This document shows, one piece after another, positions 10,940 through 19,362 of a DNA stretch of 64,000 bases; positions within the stretch are counted from its first letter, which is position 1; each line of letters starts with the position of its first letter. Under the pieces are notes generated by a model. It searched no databases, was not told where the DNA came from, and saw only the letters and a list, made by a program, of their open reading frames with translations. The DNA is taken from NCBI GenBank assembly GCA_946122785.1, contig CAMGYJ010000002.1, positions 68,163,703 to 68,227,702 on the forward strand, in the 5' to 3' direction. A program made the position numbers and the translations under genes. This stretch comes from Linum tenue (taxonomy: Eukaryota; Streptophyta; Magnoliopsida; Malpighiales; Linaceae).

Positions 10940-11284
10940 TGATATCAAACCAGAAACAGATTGAACGATGAACAGAATAGAAATCAAACACAGACACAGG
11001 TGTTTACGTGGTATCCCTGGATAACCAGGACTAGTCCACGGAAGAGCTTTGAATGCTCTTCAGGCTACTGATTTTACTGATGATAGATCACAATGAATGA
11101 ATGGCGGCTGAAACCCCTTCACCCTATACATATATCGAGACCCCTAGGTTAGACTCATCACTCGTACGTCTAGCCTAGTGCATGGGCTTGCATGGGTACA
11201 ACGTATGGGCTTTAAGATCTACAGGGCCTCACTTCATCATTAACTACACAATAAACCGTAGCCCAAACTAATCATCACTTAACA
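10940..11284 (-). repeat. Copia 3' LTR
   Basis: This 345-bp LTR is at the left on the plus strand, which is 3' for this minus-strand element. The TAA stop of pol lies inside its first bases (11279-11281). Confidence 0.93.
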
Positions 11285-14200
11285 TCCTCCCCCAAATTGA
11301 TGCCGATCTCGCAGCATCAATTTGTTTCCCAAGTACCAATGCCGGCTCGTGGCAAATGCTTTGGTAAACAGATCAGCAACCTGCTCCTCCGTCTGAAGAT
11401 GATGTAGACTAATGGTACCATCACGAACAAGATCGCGAATGTAATGCACATGGATCTCTATGTGTTTAGTTCGATCATGCAGGACAGGATTCTCCGCAAT
11501 CCGGATAGCGCTTGTGTTATCAACGAACAACTCCATAGGTGTGGAACATGTAACACCAAAATCTGACAATAGCCGACGCAGCCAGACCATTTCTGAACCC
11601 ACCTCCGACATAGCCCGGTATTCTGCTTCAGTAGAGGATTTAGAGACCTTATCCTGCTTCTTGCAACGCCAAGAAATGTATGCTCCTCCAAATTTCACAC
11701 ACCAACCGGAGGTAGATCGGCGAGTGTCTATGCAGCCAGCAAAATCAGAATCTGAAAAAGCTGAGATCGAGGCCTTACCATGCGCAGGGAATAAAATCCC
11801 AACATCCTGGGTACCTTGCAGATAGCGCAAAATCCGGTGGACAGCAGCAAGATGATCAACACATGGTTCAGTCATAAATTGACTAACTGCTTGAACAGCA
11901 TAGGAAATGTCAGGCCGCGTAGCTGAGAGATAGATAAGACTACCTACGATACTGCGGTACTGAGACCCATCTTTCAGACGATCACCGGAATCCTTCTGCA
12001 GTTTGAGATTAACTTCCATAGGAGTCTTCACAGGTTTACAATCAGCAAAGTTATGATCACTGAGAAGATCAGAAATATACTTCCGTTGACTAAGTAAGAT
12101 CCCTTGTTCATTGCGATTTACTTCAAGACCGAGAAAGTATGAAAGAGTACCAAGATCTTTGATGCTGAAAGCTTGCTTCAATCCCGCTTTGAGTTGCAGA
12201 ATGCCTCGAGAATCTGTACCTGTGATCACCATGTCGTCCACATATAGCAAAAGAACAACAATCCCAGCCGAGGTAACCTTTGTAAAAAGAGATGGATCAT
12301 TAAGACTTCGACTGAACCCCAGCTGGACTATGGTAGCTTGAAACTTCTCAAACCAGGCCCTAGGTGCCTGTTTGAGACCATACAGTGATCGATGCAGCAG
12401 GCAAACTTGATCTTCACGACCAACTGTGTAACCGGGAGGACGTTCCATATAAATCACTTCCTCCAAGTCTCCGTGAAGAAAAGCATTCTTCACGTCCATC
12501 TGATATAGAGGCCAGTCATGCAAGGCAGCAACAGCTAGTAAGGTTCTGACAGTAGACATTTTTGCAACAGGAGCAAATGTTTCGTTGTAATCCACCCCAT
12601 GCTCCTGTGTATAACCCAAAGCAACCAGCCGAGCCCTATTCCGCTCGATAGATCCATCCGGACGAACTTCTATTGCATAAACCCAACGGCTGCCAATCGT
12701 CGGCGGACAAGGTACCGGTCGATCCACCACAGTCCATGTACGGTTTGCTTCAAGAGCACTAAATTCCTCCTGCATAGCCCGATCCCAAATGGGATTACCA
12801 CTTGCTTGCTGGAAAGTTGTTGGAACAATTAGTGTGTCCACTCCATGGGCCACATAGTCCTCAAAGCGAGGAGGAGGAATCCCCTTTGTGGACCTGTCTG
12901 AACGCCTAAGTAAAGGTGGAGCAGGAGGTGAAGAATCATCACTGGGAGAAGATGAGGAATGACCATTATTAGAAGAGTTGCTGCCCGAAGTTGACGCAGA
13001 GCTGCTTCCTGCAGCAGGTGAAGGTGGATCATGACTTGAAGTGCTCGAAGTTGAGGAAGACAGATCATGGGGGGAAGGTGGAGCTGCAGGATCATCGGCA
13101 ATGAAAGGCGCATCATCATCAAGGTCGTCAAAGATGGGCAGCGATGTACGTGAACCAAGAAACTCAACATCAGGAACAGACTTAGACGAGAAGAACATAG
13201 AATTTTCAAAAAAGACCACTGTAGCAGCTACACGAATGCGCTGAGCAGAAGGATCGTAGCAAAGATAGCCTTTGTGAACACTGCTATATCCTAGGAAGGC
13301 ACACCGAGTTGTTTTAGAAGTCAACTTTGTACGTTCACGTTTAGGAAGGAGAACAAAGCAGAGACACCCAAACACCCTAAGACGAGAATAATCAGGATGA
13401 TGACCATATAAAGCATAGTGAGGACTAGTTTGACCCAGAACAGGAGTAATTTGGTAATTGATAAGTCTCACAGCAGTAACAACTGCCTCTGGCCAAAATC
13501 GACTGGGAACAAAGGAAGCTAGAAGAAGAGCTCGGGTAAGTTCCATGACATGTCTGTTTTTCCTCTCCACTAGACCATTTTGCTGTGAAACACCCGGACA
13601 CGACATTTGGCTAAGAATACCCCGACTACGATAGACCTCATGCAAAGGACCGGAACTGAACTCTCCACCAGGATCGGATCGAATAATTTTAACTGTTCGA
13701 CCAAATTGGGTTTGAACCATATTAAGGAATTCAATGGCAACAGAACGAAGCTCAGATTTGAGACGAAGAAAGTAGATCCAGGTGTATCTTGTAGCATGAT
13801 CTATGAACAAGGCAAAATATCGAAAACCAAGACGAGATATGGTGGGGGAAGGACCCCACAGATCAGTGTGAATGAGATGGAAAGGCTCTTTTATAACAGT
13901 AGTGCTAGAAGGAAAAGAAACACTAGCAGTTTTCGCTTCAACACAGCTAGTACAAGAATGTTTTGCAAAAACGTCAACACACTCCTTTCCAAGAAGAGAT
14001 TGTTTAAACATAGCCGACAAACGAGCAGAGTGTGGGTGCCCTAAACGAGCATGCCAAAGATCCCACACATTATTTGACAAACTGGAAAACACAGGACTAC
14101 TGACAGGCCTAGACACACTTTGAAGACTCGAAGACAAACTCGAAGAAGATGACCCTGAATTATCTTGCAGTTCCTCCAAATGAAATATCCTCCCCTGCTT

Positions 14201-14848
14201 ACTCCCCCTTCCGATCTGTCTCCCCGTCTTCATGTCCTGTATAACACAACCAGTAGGAGCAAACAACACAGAACACCCTTGCTCAGTAAGCTGCCCAACG
14301 GAAACCAGGTGAGGAACCAAGGAAGGTACATGTAGAGTATGAGATAATGAAATTTTAGGAGTCTCTACATTACCAACACTTTTCACAGCCATAACATCTC
14401 CATTAGCTACTGTCAAACCATTATGTATAATTGACCGAACATTATGCAAAGTGCTCTTATCTTGTGTCATGTGATTGTAACACCCAGAATCAATTAACCA
14501 TGGCTTACTCTTTGTTTTACCTTGTAGGGCCGAGAGAGCAGAACCAAAGGCAGTGGGGAGTGAGCTTTGGAGAGCTGCCACGGCTTGCACGAGCTGCTCC
14601 AACTGAGCTGCAGTAGTGCGATCAGATGTTGTTCCACTTGATTCACCTACAACATGAACCGGACGATATCCACGTCCTGAGTTGCCGCGACCAGCTCCCA
14701 TTGGCGGTGGAGGTCCACCCCAGCGCTCGGCATTTCTTTCCCGGGTGCGACACTCCAGAACGATGTGTCCCATCTTCTTGCAGTATACGCAATAGTTCTC
14801 CGACGGCAGTGCTTCACCAAGTGACCTTTCTCGTGGCAATGGTGACAC
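11279..14848 (-). CDS. Copia Pol (protease, integrase, RT, RNase H)
   Basis: This 1189-codon frame is open throughout. In order it holds a zinc knuckle CVYCKKMGHIVLEC near residue 25, the aspartic protease motif WLIDSGC near 113, the GAG-pre-integrase zinc region (HARLGHP...CTSC), and the integrase catalytic triad as D in HTDLWGP, D in RSDPGGEF and E in NGLVERKN. The reverse transcriptase follows (QMDVKNAFLHGDL and the catalytic YVDD near 868), then RNase H (SDSDFAGC, KSSTEAEYRAM). It ends QFGGGC with the stop inside the 3' LTR. The usual integrase N-G-G-E is P-G-G-E here. All catalytic residues are present, so the proteins look competent apart from the gag-pol frame break. Confidence 0.93.
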   Translation of the reverse strand: MSPLPRERSLGEALPSENYCVYCKKMGHIVLECRTRERNAERWGGPPPPMGAGRGNSGRGYRPVHVVGESSGTTSDRTTAAQLEQLVQAVAALQSSLPTAFGSALSALQGKTKSKPWLIDSGCYNHMTQDKSTLHNVRSIIHNGLTVANGDVMAVKSVGNVETPKISLSHTLHVPSLVPHLVSVGQLTEQGCSVLFAPTGCVIQDMKTGRQIGRGSKQGRIFHLEELQDNSGSSSSSLSSSLQSVSRPVSSPVFSSLSNNVWDLWHARLGHPHSARLSAMFKQSLLGKECVDVFAKHSCTSCVEAKTASVSFPSSTTVIKEPFHLIHTDLWGPSPTISRLGFRYFALFIDHATRYTWIYFLRLKSELRSVAIEFLNMVQTQFGRTVKIIRSDPGGEFSSGPLHEVYRSRGILSQMSCPGVSQQNGLVERKNRHVMELTRALLLASFVPSRFWPEAVVTAVRLINYQITPVLGQTSPHYALYGHHPDYSRLRVFGCLCFVLLPKRERTKLTSKTTRCAFLGYSSVHKGYLCYDPSAQRIRVAATVVFFENSMFFSSKSVPDVEFLGSRTSLPIFDDLDDDAPFIADDPAAPPSPHDLSSSTSSTSSHDPPSPAAGSSSASTSGSNSSNNGHSSSSPSDDSSPPAPPLLRRSDRSTKGIPPPRFEDYVAHGVDTLIVPTTFQQASGNPIWDRAMQEEFSALEANRTWTVVDRPVPCPPTIGSRWVYAIEVRPDGSIERNRARLVALGYTQEHGVDYNETFAPVAKMSTVRTLLAVAALHDWPLYQMDVKNAFLHGDLEEVIYMERPPGYTVGREDQVCLLHRSLYGLKQAPRAWFEKFQATIVQLGFSRSLNDPSLFTKVTSAGIVVLLLYVDDMVITGTDSRGILQLKAGLKQAFSIKDLGTLSYFLGLEVNRNEQGILLSQRKYISDLLSDHNFADCKPVKTPMEVNLKLQKDSGDRLKDGSQYRSIVGSLIYLSATRPDISYAVQAVSQFMTEPCVDHLAAVHRILRYLQGTQDVGILFPAHGKASISAFSDSDFAGCIDTRRSTSGWCVKFGGAYISWRCKKQDKVSKSSTEAEYRAMSEVGSEMVWLRRLLSDFGVTCSTPMELFVDNTSAIRIAENPVLHDRTKHIEIHVHYIRDLVRDGTISLHHLQTEEQVADLFTKAFATSRHWYLGNKLMLRDRHQFGGGC

Positions 14849-15624
14849 TCAAGCTCCGCATTGGGCACTCGACTATTGAACTGTGGTCTAGAAACAGCAA
14901 AGGCTTGAGATGCTCGCTCAATACCTGATCGTCCGGAGGTCGCTGTGGCAGCCAGGATAGTTTCACCTTCTCCTGGGCGCGCATCAAATTGCGCCTGGGT
15001 TCTCAGTCGAGTTTCCTCTCGTACAAGGCTGCTAATGACTCCATCGAAATTCAGCTGTTCACGGTTCAGGATCGTGGATCGAACATACTCGAATTCTGGC
15101 CGGAGTCTCACAAGGAATTGAAGAACTCGGGTTTGCTGCCGTTCAGAGATCATGTCTTCCGTCAATTCCGTCTTTGGACGCAGCGCTACTTGGAGCAAAT
15201 CCTGCTCTGTCCACAGCTCTTGGGCGGCGTTGAAGTACTCCGTGACCGAGCGATCGCCCTGCTCCAGCCGAGCAAGGGCTGTTTGAATCTCGAACTGCCG
15301 AGCTGCATTAACGGTGGAGTAAAGCCCGGCGAGATGCCTCCACATCCGATTTGCAGTGGGAAACAATCGGAGGCTAAGGCATGTCGACGGATCCACACAA
15401 CCAAGCATCCAGCTCCTGATTCTTGCATCATTCTGATTCCAAGCTCTACTCTCCTGGACAGCAGCAGTTGCGGCATTCGGTTGAGGGATCGTTCCATCCA
15501 AGATCCCTAGCAACCCTTTTCCTTCCACAAACACTCGGAATTGAAATTCCCAGAGTGCATAGTTCGTTGATGTGAGGCGGACAGTGGGCCTATCTGAATC
15601 AGCTGCGGTAAGCTCTGATACCAT
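14647..15624 (-). CDS. Copia Gag
   Basis: This is the retrotransposon capsid and nucleic-acid-binding protein. The frame opens at ATG 15624, which overlaps the last LTR base and the primer-binding site (MVSELTAADSD). It contains the copia Gag region (LTSTNYALWEFQFRVFVEG, then a UBN2-like helical region with LARLEQGDRSVTEYF) and ends with a CCHC zinc knuckle, C-x2-C-x4-H-x4-C (CHHCHEKGHLVKHC), near 14805-14850. After that knuckle the frame becomes unrelated sequence. The pol frame (minus 1 relative to gag) takes over immediately with a second knuckle. Plant copia elements usually encode Gag-Pol in one frame, so a one-base loss near 14795-14800 is the simplest reading. A programmed minus 1 shift is possible but I see no classic slippery heptamer. 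Confidence 0.85.
   Translation of the reverse strand: MVSELTAADSDRPTVRLTSTNYALWEFQFRVFVEGKGLLGILDGTIPQPNAATAAVQESRAWNQNDARIRSWMLGCVDPSTCLSLRLFPTANRMWRHLAGLYSTVNAARQFEIQTALARLEQGDRSVTEYFNAAQELWTEQDLLQVALRPKTELTEDMISERQQTRVLQFLVRLRPEFEYVRSTILNREQLNFDGVISSLVREETRLRTQAQFDARPGEGETILAATATSGRSGIERASQAFAVSRPQFNSRVPNAELECHHCHEKGHLVKHCRRRTIAYTARRWDTSFWSVAPGKEMPSAGVDLHRQWELVAATQDVDIVRFML
15610..15623 (-). promoter_or_regulatory. Copia primer-binding site (initiator Met tRNA type)
   Basis: Directly inside the 5' LTR the minus strand reads TGGTATCAGAGC, the complement of the plant initiator methionine tRNA 3' end and the standard primer site of plant copia elements. The gag start codon overlaps it (ATGGTATC...). 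Confidence 0.9.
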
Positions 15625-15968
15625 GATATCAAACCAGAAACAGATTGAACGATGAACAGAATAGAAATCAAACACAGACACAGGTGTTTACGTGGTATCC
15701 CTGGATAACCAGGACTAGTCCACGGAAGAGCTTTGAATGCTCTTCAGGCTACTGATTTTACTGATGATAGATCACAATGAATGAATGGCGGCTGAAACCC
15801 CTTCACCCTATACATATATCGAGACCCCTAGGTTAGACTCATCACTCGTACGTCTAGCCTAGTGCATGGGCTTGCATGGGTACAACGTATGGGCTTTAAG
15901 ATCTACAGGGCCTCACTTCATCATTAACTACACAATAAACCGTAGCCCAAACTAATCATCACTTAACA
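15624..15968 (-). repeat. Copia 5' LTR
   Basis: This copy appears base-for-base identical to the LTR at 10940-11284. It would drive transcription leftward. The next TSD base follows at 15969. Confidence 0.93.
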
Positions 15969-15973
15969 GTTAA

Positions 15974-16189
15974 ACCACCATTGATGCACACTATGAATGT
16001 AGCAGATGGTCCATGAAACTGTACCGGAGACCGTATCGTGAAAGTCAGCGGTAGGGTATTTTATGGTAAAACCGTGGTTTAACCGTAGTTCAACCGTTAT
16101 ACCGGTAAATACCGCATATCGGATTAGCCTCCGATACTGGTATTTCGTGGTTGAACCGCCGGTACGATACGGTTTCATGGACACTGCAG
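15974..16189. repeat. Small palindromic insertion (MITE-like)
   Basis: GTCCATGAAAC at 16009-16019 and its reverse complement at 16172-16182 bracket about 175 bp. The interior is rich in GGTTTAACC/ACCGTATCG-type words, many of them self-complementary. I did not find a convincing target duplication. It separates the two halves of the decayed LINE together with the copia element. Confidence 0.45.
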
Positions 16190-17030
16190 TCTCTAGACAT
16201 GTTAAACAAATACTCCCAATCCACAATGTCAAATGTTTTAATTATATGCACTTTGACAGCACACCTAGGAGAAACATTTTTCCTATTATACTACTTCAAC
16301 ATTTCATGTGCCAAGATTATATATTATCACTTGTCATCCTCCCTTTAATAAATGCTTACTGATTCTTGCTAATCATCAAAGGCAATACCTCTCCAAGTCT
16401 ACCAGCAATGACTTTAAAAATGCATTTGTACAAAAAAACTACAAGAAGAGATAGGCATGTCCTGTTTGAGTGGGGAAAATCTTAGTACCATTTACCTCTC
16501 TTAGCAGGCATCTAGAGAGGATAAAATCTTCAACTTCTTATGTAACCAATTCCCCTACAAGAGACCAGTTATCTTGAAAGAATTCAGAAGTAAATCCATC
16601 TGTCCCAGAGACCTTCTATCTGAGCATACAAACACTATAGCTTAATTTCCTCTGAAGTGACTGGGTCATATAGGAATCTCATATCAGCAGGAAAATGGTG
16701 AATTAACAACTTCTAAATCATTCTTATAGGATACTGTCTTACTATTTTATCCTTGACTCCCAACAACCCTTTATAGAACTTAACAGCCTCTTGCCCAATC
16801 TCCTCAACATTAGTAATCACCCTCCCATCATCAGAAACTAGTTTCTTAATAGTGTTTTTGTTATTTATTTACTTAATACCCATAGATGCCTTGACTTCAG
16901 CGTAAGAAACTTCTCCCCAGCTCGCTGCAACTCAAGCATCTGGACCTTAAACCCCTGCTCATTCTCAAAAGCTTTAGGGTTAGACGTTCCAGGGCTTCCA
17001 GTTGAGCTACTGCTACGGAAGGCTTAGCAA
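16190..17030 (-). pseudogene. L1-type LINE reverse transcriptase remnant, part 2
   Basis: On the minus strand, reading from about 17000 down to 16190 with many frameshifts, I see the start of a LINE RT. There is a KKLVSDDGRVITNVEEIG-like segment (near 16850-16800), GTDGFTSEFFQDNWSLVGEL (near 16600-16560), KVIAGRLGEVLPLMISKNQ (near 16420-16370) and KTFDIVDWEYLF (near 16240-16205). Order and spacing match a plant L1 RT. The part continuing into the GDPLSPYLF motif is found at 10870-10890, beyond the copia insertion. Confidence 0.7.
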
Positions 17031-17069
17031 CAACTCATAAGTGTTTGTTTTCAAATGGAATATAATTTT

Positions 17070-18465
17070 GGCAAAATACACTTGCATAGCCAAAACTTTC
17101 GTGTTTGTGCCAATAATAGCCAAATTTTGAGAAATACCACTTATAGCCACTTTCGTCTAATTATTTCACAGTGTTAACGTTAAATGTGACTGGACAAACG
17201 AAGTTGCTTATGTGGCGAGCTCTTATTTCCCTTTTACTCTGTAATTGTCCACGTGGGTAATGATTAACTAGAAAAAAATTAACTGACCATAAATAAATAA
17301 AAATCCCTCAAATTGGAAATGAAGTAAATGACTTATTTCCCTTTTTCTTCTCTACAAAATTGAATTAAAAACCCCTCAAATTGGAAATCGGGGGTTTGGG
17401 GAAGAGGATTTGCGCCGATCTAGTAGTCGGGTTTGCCCTCCCGTCGCAGCAGCTTCCCTTCCTCGTTCTCGCTCCCCGGCGGCTGAACTCGCACGACATG
17501 TCGTCGAAGGAGAAGCTTCTGGAGGAGTAGCAGAAGCTCTCCGTCTTGTCGACGAGGTCTTCTCCTTCTTCCTCCTCCTTCTCGTCGCAATGCGACACCA
17601 TATTTTTGCACCCCTTTTTCAATTTAGGGTTCAAAGATTCCAGGTTCGGGTCTCGCCGCCGCCTCCCGACCGTCATCGGGGAGGGAGAGGAAAAGCTTCT
17701 GGCAGGTTTCAAGGTCGTAAGCGGCAAGTCAATTTTTCAGCTCCCATTACCCAAACTCAAACGATTGACAGATTAGGGATTTCTAGGAACTAAGGTTAGA
17801 GTTCACAGATGGGGATTTCAAAATCCTACACCGGCAAGCCCTTTAAAATGGTCGTCCATCGTCGTCAAGCAAAGACATCTCGTTCTTCTTCTAGCCGACA
17901 GTGAAAGGATGTCAAAATATTGTGCAAATCTAACAGGTAGCATCAATCTCCACCTCTGGGTTTTGTTCATTGTCGGATATGGGTTGAGAATCTGAGCTTC
18001 TCGCATACTGGGAAGTGTTCGCTATTGTCAATAATGGTGGTCGGGCATCGTCAATGGTGAGTTTTATCAACGAGAAATATGAAGAATGGAGGGGCTTTAG
18101 GGTAGAGGATTCGCCGCTGAGGATTTGGGGCTTTGGGAAAAAATTGGGGAAGATGGGTGGTGCAAATCAGATGAGATATGTGAGTGTAATTTTTGTTTTG
18201 ATTTATGATGTGTAAATATTAAATAACTAAAATATCTGACGTGTCATTATTTGCTTATGTGGCGCCGTCGTGTCCGTTGAGTTGGCACCTAGTCAGCAAA
18301 CCGTTAAATAAGTTGATGGTGTTAATAACACCGTTAAAGTATCTAATGGAAATGGCTATATTTGTCAAACAACAACTTTCATAGCTGGCTATAAGTGGTA
18401 TTTCCCCAAATTTGGCTATTATTGGCAGAAACGCGAAAGTTTTGGCTATACAAGTGCATTTTGCC
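17070..18465. mobile_element. Non-autonomous MULE, possibly Pack-MULE, 1.4 kb
   Basis: About 80-bp inverted terminal repeats (17070-17149 and 18386-18465) start GGCAAAATRCACTTG and agree at most positions. A perfect 9-bp target duplication TATAATTTT flanks the element (17061-17069 and 18466-18474), diagnostic of Mutator-like elements. No transposase is present. The GC-rich core (about 17400-17760 and 18000-18180) looks like captured genic sequence: it has codon-like composition, CT-rich leader-like stretches and an ATG-initiated start near 17499 that soon meets a stop. I cannot name the parent gene. Confidence 0.85.
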
Positions 18466-18480
18466 TATAATTTTTCTGAA

Positions 18481-19186
18481 TCGCTATTTGTCGCCCTAAA
18501 TTTTAAATATTATCGCCCTAAACCATATGAAAATGACGTTGATAGCCTTATCCCCAAATTCAAACCCTATTCGCTAAACAGTAAACAAACACAATCTCAC
18601 TCCATCTCATCCTCTGCTCCTTGTCGTCCGTACACCAGCCGGATCCTGACAAGCGCTGCCGTTTCCCCAACCCGCCATGACTCCGATTCCCAAAATTCGC
18701 CATCGTTGTATTTCTCCCAGCCCGCCGACCCGCTATCTTGGTGAGAAAGGAGAAAGAATCCCACTAGCCGGATTCTGGCCGTTCGTGGCCATTCTCCCAC
18801 TCCACCACCCGCTATTGTTGTTGATGAAGGAGAAAGAAGAAGCAGAAGGAAGAAGTTCAATGTTGGTCCGCCGTGAAAGAAGAAGGGAGAAGAGCTGACG
18901 TCGCCGGGCAAGAGGAAAGAAGAAAATATTCCACAGTTCAACGTCCCAGCCAATTTGCAAAAAAAATAAAAAAAATGAATGTATTTTGTTTTTATCGTTG
19001 AATTTGTTTTTCATTTGCATCTGCAATTTGTTTTGTGAATATGTTAGTTTGTTATTTGAAATAGTTATATGTGTTTGTTTAGTGCTTATGTTTTGAAAGA
19101 AAAAAGCCAAATAAAGGATATTATAGTCATTTTGATGAAAATTAGGGCGACGAATAAGCTATTTTAGGGCGATGAATAGCAATGCC
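18481..19186. mobile_element. Second small TIR element, MULE-like
   Basis: The left end carries GCTATTTGTCGCCCTAAA and a second TATCGCCCTAAA. The right end (about 19143-19186) carries the inverted version, ending GCGATGAATAGCAATGCCC. The flanks share TTTTTCTGAA (18471-18480) and TTTTTTTGAA (19191-19200), a plausible 9-10 bp target duplication with one mismatch. The doubled CTATTTG/TCGCC terminal word recalls the larger MULE at 5552-10376, suggesting a related family. The interior has no recognised coding sequence. Confidence 0.6.
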
Positions 19187-19362
19187 CTAATTTTTTTGAA
19201 TTTATGCAAACCACCTAATTCACCCAACTATCTAATTGTGCATATCTACATGGATATGAGTCATATTTAAATTCATCCACTTCTTTTTGCGTATGTAATT
19301 GTTTTACCTTTTTTTTTTGCATTAGAAGGAGGCCTTAGGCCGAGAAAGAGTACAGGGGGGGA

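Larger units (their letters stand above)
10940..15968 (-). mobile_element. Ty1/copia LTR retrotransposon, very young, 5.0 kb
   Basis: Two 345-bp LTRs (10940-11284 and 15624-15968) start TGATATC and end TAACA, and are flanked by a perfect 5-bp target duplication GTTAA (10935-10939 and 15969-15973). By eye the LTRs show no difference, so insertion was recent. The coding strand is minus. The primer-binding site is at 15610-15622 and the polypurine tract at about 11285-11294. Gag and pol have no stops but are in different frames. The element sits inside an older LINE. Confidence 0.95.

Noticed and set aside
17365..17793. Antisense and sense frames of 120-127 codons in the 1.4-kb MULE
   Set aside because: Both frames are low-complexity and neither matches a family I know. 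I treat them as possible captured sequence, not as genes.
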